NCBI GenBank assembly: GCA_044220545.1
Contig: JBGAQX010000002.1
Location: 62,001-126,000, forward strand
Direction: 5' to 3'
DNA length: 64,000 bases
From: Fen-999 sp044220545
GTDB taxonomy: Bacteria; Pseudomonadota; Gammaproteobacteria; Burkholderiales; Rhodocyclaceae
The position numbers and the translations under genes are program-made. Below the pieces are notes generated by a model that was not told the origin of the DNA, ran no database searches, and saw nothing but the letters and a program-made list of their open reading frames with translations. Positions 45,539 through 59,272 of this stretch are shown here, in pieces; the first letter of the stretch is position 1, and each line of letters begins with the position of its first letter.

Positions 45539-46681
45539 GTGCCTCAGTTTCCGCCCGCCCTTCTTGCCCTGGCCGACGGAACGGTATTTCGGGGGCTCGG
45601 CATCGGCGCGGTCGGCGCCAGCGTCGGCGAAGTCGTGTTCAACACGGCCATGACGGGTTACCAGGAAATCCTTACCGACCCCTCCTACACGCGGCAGATC
45701 GTCACCCTCACTTATCCGCACATCGGCAACGTCGGCGTCAATCGCGAGGATTGCGAGGCGTCGCGCGTTTACGCCGCCGGTCTGGTGATTCGCGACCTGC
45801 CGCTGATCGCCTCCAATTTTCGCTCCGAGCAAAGCCTCGACGCCTACCTCAAGGCCGAAAACATTGTCGCCATCGCCGACATCGACACCCGCAAGCTGAC
45901 CCGCATCCTGCGCGAGAAGGGCGCCCAGGCCGGTTGTTTGGCAGCGGGCGACAACCTGGACGGCGATGTGGCCATCGCCAAGGCGCGTGCCTTCCCCGGG
46001 TTGGCGGGCATGGATCTGGCCCAAGTGGTCAGTGTCGACCAGGCCTATGACTGGACCGAGGGCGAATGGCGGCTCGGCAAGGGCTACGTGGCGCGGCAAG
46101 AGTTCAAGTTCCATGTCGTCGCCTATGACTTCGGCGTCAAGCGCAACATCCTGCGCATGCTGGCCGAGCGAGGCTGCAAACTCACCGTGGTGCCGGCCCG
46201 GACATCGGCCGCGGAGGTGCTGGCGTTGAAGCCGGATGGCGTGTTCCTTTCCAATGGTCCCGGCGATCCCGAGCCTTGCGACTACGCGATTGCCGCCATC
46301 CGCGAGTTCCTCGACCGCAAACTGCCGACCTTCGGTATCTGTCTTGGCCATCAGTTGATGGGCTTGGCCGGCGGCGGCCGGACACTGAAAATGAAGTTTG
46401 GCCATCACGGCGCCAACCACCCGGTCAAGGATCTCGACACTGGGCAGGTGCTCATCACCAGCCAGAACCACGGTTTCGCGGTCGATCCGGCCACGTTGCC
46501 GGTCAATGTCAAGGTGACTCACGTTTCGTTGTTCGACGGCAGTCTGCAGGGCATGGCCTGGACCGATCGGCCGGCCTTCTGCTTCCAGGGACACCCCGAG
46601 GCCAGCCCCGGCCCGCACGACGTTGGCTACCTGTTCGACCGCTTCATCAAGCAACTCGACGAATACAAGAAGGCGCAATAG
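45539..46681 (+). CDS. carA: Carbamoyl-phosphate synthase small subunit
   Basis: 380 residues from the GTG at 45539, chosen because AGGAG stands 7 bases before it; an ATG at 45512 would add nine residues. The glutaminase subunit has FGICLGHQLMGLA with the catalytic cysteine and GHPEASPGPHDV with the His-Glu pair. NTAMTGYQEILTDPSYTRQI opens the small-subunit domain. It feeds ammonia to CarB for arginine and pyrimidine synthesis. The stop is directly followed by carB. Confidence 0.97.
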   Translation: MPQFPPALLALADGTVFRGLGIGAVGASVGEVVFNTAMTGYQEILTDPSYTRQIVTLTYPHIGNVGVNREDCEASRVYAAGLVIRDLPLIASNFRSEQSLDAYLKAENIVAIADIDTRKLTRILREKGAQAGCLAAGDNLDGDVAIAKARAFPGLAGMDLAQVVSVDQAYDWTEGEWRLGKGYVARQEFKFHVVAYDFGVKRNILRMLAERGCKLTVVPARTSAAEVLALKPDGVFLSNGPGDPEPCDYAIAAIREFLDRKLPTFGICLGHQLMGLAGGGRTLKMKFGHHGANHPVKDLDTGQVLITSQNHGFAVDPATLPVNVKVTHVSLFDGSLQGMAWTDRPAFCFQGHPEASPGPHDVGYLFDRFIKQLDEYKKAQ

Positions 46682-49897
<3,216 letters not shown>

Positions 49898-49976
49898 TGG
49901 CCCCCCACACTTACATTCGCTCGCTGCCCACCACGGGGGGACGCATGGTGTCTTGGGGCGGCCCGGCGCCATCGCT

Positions 49977-50453
49977 ATGAGCAAGATACCGATCACTCTG
50001 CGCGGCGCCGAGCTGCTGCGCGAAGAATTGAAGCGTCTGAAGACCATCGAACGTCCGGCGGTGGTGGCGGCCATCGCCGAGGCACGCTCGCATGGCGATC
50101 TGTCGGAGAACGCGGAGTACGATGCCGCCAAGGAACGTCAGGGCTTCATCGAGGGGCGGATCGCCGAGGTTGAGGGCAAGCTTGGTAACGCCCAGATCAT
50201 CGATCCGGCTTCGCTCGACGCCGATGGTCGCGTGGTGTTTGGCGCCACCGTTGAACTCGAAGACATGGACAATGGCCAGAAGGTTGGCTATCAGATCGTT
50301 GGTGACGACGAAGCCGATCTCAAGCAGAACAAGATTTCGCTGAACTCGCCGGTGGCCCGGTCCCTGATCGGCAAGTTTGCCGGCGACGTGGCCGAGGTGC
50401 AGACACCGGGCGGCCGCCGGGAATACGAGATTCTCGACGTCAGGTACGAGTAG
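49977..50453 (+). CDS. greA: Transcription elongation factor GreA
   Basis: 158 residues. The coiled coil with the acidic tip reads EARSHGDLSENAEYDAAKER, which enters the RNA polymerase channel and rescues backtracked complexes. The FKBP-like end has ISLNSPVARSLIGKFAGDVA. Its last 14 bases overlap the 3' end of the convergent yhbY gene. Confidence 0.97.
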   Translation: MSKIPITLRGAELLREELKRLKTIERPAVVAAIAEARSHGDLSENAEYDAAKERQGFIEGRIAEVEGKLGNAQIIDPASLDADGRVVFGATVELEDMDNGQKVGYQIVGDDEADLKQNKISLNSPVARSLIGKFAGDVAEVQTPGGRREYEILDVRYE

Positions 50454-50898
50454 CTCGAGTGGTCCGGGCTGGGTTCCGGGCGCTGGCGCCGACGGTTCTG
50501 CGGCGGGTTGCCTTGGCTGGCGGCTTCTTGGCCGCCGGGGGCGTTTGGCCTTCCTGCGCCATGGCGGCCTGCTTCTTGGTCATCGGTTTGCTCTTCGGTC
50601 CCGCCGCCTGCCGCGCCTCGCTGTCATCGGGCTTCGGCCGCCAAAGCACGAGCGTGTTGCCGATTTGCTGCACCGGGGCACAGTTGGTTTTTTCACAGAT
50701 TTCCGCCAACAGGACGGCGCGCTCGTCCCGTTCGACACCGTAGAGTTTGACCTTGATCAGTTCATGCGCCAGCAGGGATCGGTCGATTTCCTTGATGACG
50801 TTCTCGGAAAGACCATTCTGGCTGATGCTGACGACCGGATGGAGCGGGTGGGCAGTGGCGCGCAGCGCCCGACGTTGTTCAGGTGTTAGTTCGATCAT
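50440..50898 (-). CDS. yhbY: YhbY-type RNA-binding protein with a basic tail
   Basis: 152 residues. Residues 1-95 form a CRS1/YhbY domain (IELTPEQRRALRATAHPLHP, GLSENVIKEIDRSLLAHELI, QIGNTLVLWRP), which binds ribosomal precursor RNA in ribosome assembly. Residues 96-152 are a tail rich in Lys, Arg, Ala, Pro and Thr that standard YhbY lacks. It starts 21 bases from the divergent rlmE start. Confidence 0.88.
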   Translation of the reverse strand: MIELTPEQRRALRATAHPLHPVVSISQNGLSENVIKEIDRSLLAHELIKVKLYGVERDERAVLLAEICEKTNCAPVQQIGNTLVLWRPKPDDSEARQAAGPKSKPMTKKQAAMAQEGQTPPAAKKPPAKATRRRTVGASARNPARTTRATRT

Positions 50899-50919
50899 GA
50901 TGGAGCGGATTCTAACCCG

Positions 50920-51552
50920 ATGACCCAGAAAACCCGGCGGCAGAAGAAAAGCAACGCGTGGATGAACGACCACGTCAACGACCCTTACGTTCAGCGGGCG
51001 CAGAAGGAGGGCTGGCGCTCGCGGGCCGTGTTCAAACTGAGCGAGATCGACGAAAAGGACCACTTGCTGAAACCTGGCCTGACGGTCGTCGACCTGGGCG
51101 CGACGCCGGGTAGCTGGTGCCAGTACGCCGCCCGGCGCATCCAGCCCGGCGGCAAGCTGGTCGCGCTCGATCTGCTGGAAATGACGCCCATGGCCGGCGT
51201 CGAGTTCATCCAGGGGGATTTTCGCGAGGATGAAACCCTGCATCGGCTGGAGGCTACGCTCGCCGGTCGGCCGGTCGATCTTGTATTGTCGGACATGGCC
51301 CCCAACATGTCGGGCATATCGGTGTCCGACGACGCGCGGGTGATGCACCTTGCCGAACTGACCCTGGAGTTCGCCCGTCAGCACCTGAAACCGGGCGGCG
51401 ACATGCTGGTCAAAGTTTTTCAGGGGGCTGGTTTCATGGATCTGCGAAGGGAAATTGCCAGCGCTTTTGAAACACTGCTGGTGCGCAAGCCGGCGGCATC
51501 GAGGGATCGCAGCGCGGAAACCTATTTGCTGGCACGTGGCAAGCGTCCGTGA
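50920..51552 (+). CDS. rlmE: 23S rRNA (uridine-2'-O)-methyltransferase RlmE
   Basis: 210 residues. SRAVFKLSEIDEKDHLLKPG and VVDLGATPGSWCQ bind SAM; LSDMAPNMSGISVSDDAR and VKVFQGAGF complete the K-D-K-E catalytic set. It methylates U2552 of 23S rRNA in 50S maturation. It is followed by ftsH after 75 bases, the conserved pair. Confidence 0.96.
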   Translation: MTQKTRRQKKSNAWMNDHVNDPYVQRAQKEGWRSRAVFKLSEIDEKDHLLKPGLTVVDLGATPGSWCQYAARRIQPGGKLVALDLLEMTPMAGVEFIQGDFREDETLHRLEATLAGRPVDLVLSDMAPNMSGISVSDDARVMHLAELTLEFARQHLKPGGDMLVKVFQGAGFMDLRREIASAFETLLVRKPAASRDRSAETYLLARGKRP

Positions 51553-51558
51553 TCCTGT

Positions 51559-51587
51559 TTGCAGGCACCTGAAATCGGCTCTAGAAT
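51559..51587 (+). promoter_or_regulatory. Sigma-70-like promoter before ftsH
   Basis: TTGCAG, a 17-base spacer and TAGAAT precede the ftsH start by about 40 bases. The -35 is weak, and rlmE readthrough could also supply ftsH. No sigma-32 element was found here. Confidence 0.45.
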
Positions 51588-51627
51588 GAACAAATTCGCG
51601 CCAAAGTGAGCAGAGAGAGATAACGCC

Positions 51628-53508
<1,881 letters not shown>

Positions 53509-53525
53509 CGAGGCACCTGCTGACG

Positions 53526-53550
53526 GGCCGCGCGAAGCGCGGCCTTTTTT
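53526..53550 (+). terminator. Intrinsic terminator after ftsH
   Basis: GGCCGCGC-GAA-GCGCGGCC gives an 8-bp GC stem with a tight loop, followed by TTTTTT. It lies 17 bases after the ftsH stop and ends 4 bases before the folP start codon. Confidence 0.93.
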
Positions 53551-53554
53551 ACTT

Positions 53555-54385
53555 ATGACGAAACTTCTTTCCTGCGGTCGGTTTCAACTCGACCTGAGCC
53601 GGCCGCTGGTCATGGGCATCGTCAACTTGACCGATGATTCCTTTTCCGGCGACGGCTTGCGCGCCCAGGTCGACGCGGCGGTGGCGCAGGGCATGCGGCT
53701 GGTCGAGGAGGGGGCCGATATTCTCGATCTGGGCGCCGAATCCTCGCGCCCGGGCGCCGTCCCGGTGCCCGCCCGGCAGGAGCTGGAGCGATTGCTGCCG
53801 GTCATTGCCGCCTTGCGCGACCTTGGCGTGCCGCTGTCGGTCGATACCGTCAAGCCGGAAGTCATGCGCGCCGCCCTGGCGGCGGGCGCCGACATGATCA
53901 ACGACATTGCCGCCTTGCAGGCGCCCGGCGCGCTGGCCGCGGTGGCCGCCTCGCCGGCCGCCATCTGCCTGATGCACATGCAGGGGCAGCCGCGCGGCAT
54001 GCAGACCGATCCGCGCTACGGCGACGTGGTGACCGAGGTGGTCGACTTTCTGGCGGAACGTGTCGCCGCCTGTGCATCCGTCGGCATTGCCCGCGAGCGC
54101 ATTGTCATTGATCCCGGCTTCGGCTTCGGCAAGACTCTGGCGCATAATCTGGCCCTCCTGCGCCACCTCGATCGGCTGGTCGATTCCGGACTGCCCGTCT
54201 TGGCGGGGACTTCGCGCAAGTCGATGCTCGGCCAGATCACCGGCCGGCCAGTCGGCCAACGGGTTCATGCCAGCGTCGCCGCGGCGCTATTGGCCGTGCA
54301 ACGGGGCGCGGCGCTGGTCAGGGTTCATGACGTGGCGGCGACGCGCGACGCGCTGGCCGTCCTGCAAACAATCGAGGAAATCTGA
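53555..54385 (+). CDS. folP: Dihydropteroate synthase
   Basis: 276 residues. It joins p-aminobenzoate and the pterin in folate synthesis. MGIVNLTDDSFSGDGL, GAESSRPGAVPVPARQELER, SVDTVKPEVMRAAL, INDIAALQAPG, MHMQGQPRGMQ and GTSRKSMLGQITG are family signatures. The second motif position usually reads TPDSFS; here it is TDDSFS. Its ATG stands 4 bases after a strong terminator with no visible ribosome site, an odd start. glmM follows without a gap. Confidence 0.93.
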   Translation: MTKLLSCGRFQLDLSRPLVMGIVNLTDDSFSGDGLRAQVDAAVAQGMRLVEEGADILDLGAESSRPGAVPVPARQELERLLPVIAALRDLGVPLSVDTVKPEVMRAALAAGADMINDIAALQAPGALAAVAASPAAICLMHMQGQPRGMQTDPRYGDVVTEVVDFLAERVAACASVGIARERIVIDPGFGFGKTLAHNLALLRHLDRLVDSGLPVLAGTSRKSMLGQITGRPVGQRVHASVAAALLAVQRGAALVRVHDVAATRDALAVLQTIEEI

Positions 54386-55744
54386 ATGACGAGAAAATAT
54401 TTTGGCACCGACGGAGTGCGTGGCAAGGTGGGCGAGGAACCGATCACGCCCGACTTCGTGTTGCGGCTGGGCTTTGCCGCCGGTACCGCGCTGATCAGCC
54501 AGGACACCATGCCCGTTGGCGAGCAGCGGCCGACGGTGATGATCGGCAAGGACACCCGGATTTCCGGCTATCTGCTGGAAGCGGCCCTGGAGTGCGGCTT
54601 CGCGGCGGCCGGCGTGGACGTCATGCTGTCCGGGCCGCTGCCGACGCCGGCCATCGCCTACCTGACCCGTGCCCTGCGCCTGCAGGCCGGCGTCGTGATC
54701 TCCGCTTCGCACAATCCATTCGACGACAACGGCATCAAGTTCTTTTCCGCCCAGGGCACCAAGCTACCCGACGCGGTCGAGGAGGCCATCGAGGCACGAC
54801 TGGAGCAACCCATCGCCTGCCGGGACTCGGCCGGTCTCGGCCGCGCGCGGCGCATCGACGACGCGCGGGGCCGCTATATCGAGTTCTGCAAAAGCACCTT
54901 CCCCAACGAGCTCGACTTGCGCGGCCTGAAGATTGCCGTCGACTGCGCTCACGGCGCGGGCTATCTGGTGGCGCCGAACGTCTTCCACGAACTGGGCGCC
55001 GAGGTCGTCACCGTCGGCACGAGCCCCAACGGACTCAACATCAATGACGGAGTCGGCGCCACCTCGCCGGAGTCGCTGCGCCGGGCGGTGCTTGAGCACC
55101 GGGCCGACATCGGCATTGCGCTGGACGGCGACGGCGATCGGCTGGTGATGGCCGACAACCAGGGCCGGCTCTACGATGGCGACCAGCTCCTGTATGTCAT
55201 CGCCCGCCAGCGCCACGGCCGTGACGCGGTGACCGGCGTGGTGGGCACGCTGATGACCAATCTCGGCTTCGAACATGCGCTGGGCCGGCTGGGCATTCCC
55301 TTCGCCCGCGCCAAGGTCGGCGACCGCTATGTGCTGGAGTTGATGCAGGAACGGGGCTGGCTGCTCGGCGGCGAGAACTCCGGCCACATCATCTGTCTGG
55401 ACAAGCATACGACCGGCGACGGCATCATCGCCGCGCTACAGGTGCTGGCCGCGTTGCGTGCCAACGGCGAATCGCTGGCCGAGGCTTGCGGCGATCTCAC
55501 CATGTATCCGCAGAAGCTGATCAACGTGCGCATGCCGGCCGGCTTCGACTGGAAGAGCGATCATGGCATCGAGATGGCCGCCAATCGGGCGGAAGCGGCG
55601 CTCGACGGCAAAGGGCGCGTCCTGCTGCGACCGTCGGGTACCGAACCGGTGCTGCGCGTCATGGTCGAGGGCAGCGACGGCCCGCTGGTCATGGCTCAGG
55701 CGGAAAGTATCGCCGCGGCGGTGCGCGAAGCAGCCGGCGCCTGA
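54386..55744 (+). CDS. glmM: Phosphoglucosamine mutase
   Basis: 452 residues. It makes glucosamine-1-phosphate for peptidoglycan and LPS. The phosphoserine loop is VISASHNPFDDNGIKFFS, the metal site GIALDGDGDRLVM, and the phosphate site VLLRPSGTEPVLRVMVE. The ATG follows the folP TGA by zero bases. It is convergent with the hydrogenase operon, 20 bases away. Confidence 0.97.
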   Translation: MTRKYFGTDGVRGKVGEEPITPDFVLRLGFAAGTALISQDTMPVGEQRPTVMIGKDTRISGYLLEAALECGFAAAGVDVMLSGPLPTPAIAYLTRALRLQAGVVISASHNPFDDNGIKFFSAQGTKLPDAVEEAIEARLEQPIACRDSAGLGRARRIDDARGRYIEFCKSTFPNELDLRGLKIAVDCAHGAGYLVAPNVFHELGAEVVTVGTSPNGLNINDGVGATSPESLRRAVLEHRADIGIALDGDGDRLVMADNQGRLYDGDQLLYVIARQRHGRDAVTGVVGTLMTNLGFEHALGRLGIPFARAKVGDRYVLELMQERGWLLGGENSGHIICLDKHTTGDGIIAALQVLAALRANGESLAEACGDLTMYPQKLINVRMPAGFDWKSDHGIEMAANRAEAALDGKGRVLLRPSGTEPVLRVMVEGSDGPLVMAQAESIAAAVREAAGA

Positions 55745-55764
55745 CCGGCGGCGCGCGAGTCAGG

Positions 55765-57531
55765 TCAGGAAGGGCTGCCCGGCGTCTGTTCTTCCGGCAG
55801 TTCCACCACATGCACCGCGCAGGCGATGCAGGGGTCGAAGCTGTGGATGGTGCGCAGAACCTCGATGGGCTGCTTGCCGTCGTGGATGGCGTGGCCCTTG
55901 AGCGCCGCCTCATAGGCGCCGGCCTGACCTTGCGGATCGCGTGGCCCGGCATTCCAGGTGCTGGGCACCACGGCCTGATAGTTGGCGGTCTTGCCATTCT
56001 CGATGACGATCCAGTGGCCCAGCCCGCCGCGCGGCGCCTCCATGAAGCCAACGCCCTGGCAATGCTTCGGCCAGGTGGCCGGATCCCAGAGCGCCTCGTT
56101 GAAGGTATCGACGTCGCCGGCCTTGATGTTGGCCACCAGCTGGTCGTACCAGCCCTGCATGGCGTCCACGATGATCTTGGTTTCCAGCGTGCGCGCCGCC
56201 GTCCGGCCCAGCGTCGAGTAGAGCGCCTCGACCGGCAGGTCGAGCTTCTTCAAAGCCATGGTCACCAGATCCTTGGTCGGCTCGTGGCCCTTGGCGTAGA
56301 GCATCAGGACGCGGGCGAGCGGCCCGACTTCCATCGGCTTGCCCTTCCAGCGCGGCGACTTGAGCCAGGAGTAGGCCTTGTCCACCTCCAACTGCGCGTA
56401 GGGCGGCTGGGGCCCCGTGTAGTTGAGCTTGGTTTCGCCCTTGTACGGATGCAGGCCGGAATCCTTGCCGCCGGAATAGTCGTACCAGGAATGGCTGACG
56501 TACTCCTGGATTTCCCCTTCGGCGTTGAGGTCGATCTCCTCGATATGCGACAGGTCGCGGTTGAGGATCACGCCGCGCGGCAGCATGAACGATCCGACGT
56601 CGCTCATGCCCTTGGCCGGGAAATCGCCGTAGGTCAGGAAGTTGCCCAAGCCTTCGCCCTGGCGGAACCAGTCCTTGTAGAAACCGGCGATGGCCAGCGT
56701 ATCAGGGACGTAGACCTGATCGACGAAATCGCGCATGGAGCGGATCACCTCCTGAACGCGCGCCAGGCCGGTGACGTCGAGGGAAGTACCACCCTGACCG
56801 CCCAGGGGTCTCGGTCCCTTGCCGGCACCTTCGGGCCAGATGCTGATCGCCACTGGCGTGCCGCCGACGACGAACATCGGGTGCGGATTCTTGCCACCGA
56901 AAATGGCGTGCAGCGCCACGGCGTCGCGCTGCCAGACCAGGGCGTCCAGATAGTGGGCGACGGCCATCAGATTGGCCTCGGGAGGCAGACGGTACGCCGG
57001 GTGACCCCAGTAGCCGTTGCCGAAGATGCCCAGCTGGCCGCCGTCGACGAAGTTCTTCAACTTCTTCTGCACGTCGCTGAAGTAGCCGGGCGATGTCTTG
57101 GCATAGTTGCTGAGCGATTGCGCCAGCTCGGAGGTCGCCTTCGGATCGGCCTTGAGCGCCGAAACCACATCCACCCAGTCGAGGGCGTGCAGGTGGTAGA
57201 AGTGCATCACATGGTCGTGCACATACTGTGCGCCGATCATCAGGTTGCGGATCAACTGGGCGTTGGGCGGGATCGGATACTTGAGCGCGTCTTCGACCGC
57301 GCGAATCGAGGCCAGGCCATGCACCAGGGTGCAGACGCCGCAAATGCGCTGCGCCAGTGCCCAAGCGTCGCGCGGATCGCGCCCGCGCAGGATGATCTCC
57401 AGGCCGCGCACCATGGTTCCCGAGGAGAATGCTTCCTCGATGCGGCCGTCGGCCATTTGCGCCTCGATGCGCAGATGGCCCTCGATCCGGGTGACCGGGT
57501 CGACGATGAGGCGTTGACTTGGCTGGTTCAT
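55765..57531 (-). CDS. hynL: Isp-type [NiFe] hydrogenase large subunit HynL
   Basis: 588 residues. The NiFe ligands are complete: RICGVCTLVH (C64, C67) and FDPCIACAVH (C568, C571), followed by a 14-residue tail VVELPEEQTPGSPS that a maturation protease would remove after His574. CTLVHGLASIRAVEDAL fits group 1e-like Isp enzymes. It oxidises H2 at the periplasmic side with HynS. The ATG overlaps the stop of the preceding 152-residue gene as ATGA. No maturation (hyp) genes are in the window. Confidence 0.93.
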   Translation of the reverse strand: MNQPSQRLIVDPVTRIEGHLRIEAQMADGRIEEAFSSGTMVRGLEIILRGRDPRDAWALAQRICGVCTLVHGLASIRAVEDALKYPIPPNAQLIRNLMIGAQYVHDHVMHFYHLHALDWVDVVSALKADPKATSELAQSLSNYAKTSPGYFSDVQKKLKNFVDGGQLGIFGNGYWGHPAYRLPPEANLMAVAHYLDALVWQRDAVALHAIFGGKNPHPMFVVGGTPVAISIWPEGAGKGPRPLGGQGGTSLDVTGLARVQEVIRSMRDFVDQVYVPDTLAIAGFYKDWFRQGEGLGNFLTYGDFPAKGMSDVGSFMLPRGVILNRDLSHIEEIDLNAEGEIQEYVSHSWYDYSGGKDSGLHPYKGETKLNYTGPQPPYAQLEVDKAYSWLKSPRWKGKPMEVGPLARVLMLYAKGHEPTKDLVTMALKKLDLPVEALYSTLGRTAARTLETKIIVDAMQGWYDQLVANIKAGDVDTFNEALWDPATWPKHCQGVGFMEAPRGGLGHWIVIENGKTANYQAVVPSTWNAGPRDPQGQAGAYEAALKGHAIHDGKQPIEVLRTIHSFDPCIACAVHVVELPEEQTPGSPS

Positions 57532-57986
57532 GATGCGCGTCCCTTTGCCTGCAAGAATGCTTCGAGCGCCCGATATTGCGCCTCCGCTTCGGTGTTGTTG
57601 GTGCCTTCACCCGCCGCCAGGGTCTGGCAGATGCGGGCCATGCGCGCCTGCATCGCCGCTTCCCACGCCGTGCCGAGATCGACGATGGGCCGGACGCACT
57701 CCTGCGCCGCGCGCGCCACGAAGTGGGCGGCCTGCGCCGTCCAGTCGGTATCGCGTCCGCACTGGGTGAAGCTCTCGACCCGCGCCGTATTCACGCCGGC
57801 GGCGGCGACGGCCAGCTCCGCGTTTCCCGCATCCGCGCGCCGGGCCAGTTCCAGTGCCCCCTTGATGCGCGCATCACCGGACAGATCGAATACCTGCTGT
57901 ACCAGCAGGGTTCCCACCTGGCGCCGCTCGGTGTCGGTCAGCGCGGCCAGCGCGGCCTTCAGTTCTTTATCGTTGCTGATGGGCAT
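57528..57986 (-). CDS. Unrecognised 152-residue protein between isp2 and hynL
   Basis: No family is recognised. It is helical by composition, Ala- and Glu-rich, with three cysteines (in TQCGRDTD, QECVRP and RICQTLAAG) and no signal peptide or membrane segment. It lies 14 bases after isp2 and overlaps hynL by 4, so it is translated with the hydrogenase. A chaperone- or HupE/HoxO-like accessory role is conceivable from position only. Confidence 0.75.
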   Translation of the reverse strand: MPISNDKELKAALAALTDTERRQVGTLLVQQVFDLSGDARIKGALELARRADAGNAELAVAAAGVNTARVESFTQCGRDTDWTAQAAHFVARAAQECVRPIVDLGTAWEAAMQARMARICQTLAAGEGTNNTEAEAQYRALEAFLQAKGRAS

Positions 57987-58000
57987 GATCGGCCTCTCCC

Positions 58001-59272
58001 TCAGTCATTGCCGACAGGGTCGGGAATGTGCTCGGCGATGGTCTCGGTCAGCCCGACCACCGGCAGGTTCATCTGGTAGTGCTCGAGACCTTCCTCCAGC
58101 ACGATGCGGCAGTTGGCGCAGGCCGTCACCAGCCGCTTCGGCTTGACAGCATCAAGCTGGCTCTTCTTGCGCTTGAATGCCTCGAGGCGGAGCTCTTCGC
58201 CCTCCTCGATCGCGCTCGCGCCGCCGCCCCCGCCACAACACCAGTTCATGAAGCCGGCATCCGGCATTTCGTGGAAGTCCTTGGCGATCATGGCCATCAG
58301 GTTGCGCTGCGGCTGGATCACGCCACCGCGCCGCGCCAGTTGACACGGATCGTGGAAGGTCAGGCGGTCCGTCTCCATGCCCTCGGTCTTGAGCAGGCCG
58401 GCGAGGCGCAGATCTTCCAGCACTTCGACGATGTGCTGCACCTTGAACGTGAATGGCCGGCCAATGAGATTCGCCCCTTCCCAGCGCAATGCCGTATAGG
58501 CATGGCCGCATTCGGGACTGATCACGGTCTTGACCTTGAGCTTTTCCGCGCCATCGACGATGCGCTTGACGATCACCCGCGCCAGATCGGAGTTGCCGAT
58601 CTGCATGCCGGCATTGGTGGCCTCGAACGCCTCGGAACACAACGTCCAGGTCTTGCCGGCATGGCGCATGATCTTGGCGATCGCACCCAGGTACTCGGGG
58701 AAGTTGATGATCTCCATCGACGAGAGCATCACGAGGTACTCCGCGCCTTCCTGGTCGAGCGGAATCTGTAGGCCGTAGTCGGCCTCGACGTGCTTCATCT
58801 GCGCCTTCACGGCGGGCAGCTTGACGCCCATCGGGCTGCCGATTTTCACCGTGCGGGTGACGGCCCCCTTCAGTCCATCGGGGGCGTGGCCCGCCGCCGA
58901 CATGCCTTCGCGCATTTTGCGCACCATATAGACGATGTCGTTGCCGACCGGGCAGACCACCGAGCAGCGGCCGCAGAGCGTGCAACTGTTGTAGACCAGT
59001 TCCTGCCACTCGGCCAGTTCGGCGTCCGTGACGGGCTTGGTCAGGCCGACCATCCTGGCCAGCCGGCCGAGCAGGGTGTATTCCTGTTCGTAGAGGCGCC
59101 GCATCGGCTCCAGCTTGTGAATCGGCGTGTACTTTGGGTCGCCGGTTTCGGTATAGAACAGGCACGCCTCGGCGCAGATGCCGCAATGGACGCAACTGTT
59201 CAGGTAACTGGCGATCGGCGCGTCGATCATTTCCTTGAGGACACGAACGCCCTTCTCGAGCGAAGCACTCAT
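58001..59272 (-). CDS. isp2: Isp2, HdrD-like iron-sulfur protein
   Basis: 423 residues. Two [4Fe-4S] ferredoxin sites, C27/C30/C33/C37 and C97/C100/C103/C107, are followed by two cysteine-rich CCG-type domains (SPECGHAYTALRWEG, HDPCQLARRGG, FMNWCCGGGGGAS and TACANCRIVLEEG), as in heterodisulfide reductase HdrD. Together with Isp1 it would carry electrons from the hydrogenase through the membrane, perhaps to a thiol/disulfide or sulfur acceptor. It overlaps isp1 by 4 bases. Confidence 0.92.
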   Translation of the reverse strand: MSASLEKGVRVLKEMIDAPIASYLNSCVHCGICAEACLFYTETGDPKYTPIHKLEPMRRLYEQEYTLLGRLARMVGLTKPVTDAELAEWQELVYNSCTLCGRCSVVCPVGNDIVYMVRKMREGMSAAGHAPDGLKGAVTRTVKIGSPMGVKLPAVKAQMKHVEADYGLQIPLDQEGAEYLVMLSSMEIINFPEYLGAIAKIMRHAGKTWTLCSEAFEATNAGMQIGNSDLARVIVKRIVDGAEKLKVKTVISPECGHAYTALRWEGANLIGRPFTFKVQHIVEVLEDLRLAGLLKTEGMETDRLTFHDPCQLARRGGVIQPQRNLMAMIAKDFHEMPDAGFMNWCCGGGGGASAIEEGEELRLEAFKRKKSQLDAVKPKRLVTACANCRIVLEEGLEHYQMNLPVVGLTETIAEHIPDPVGND

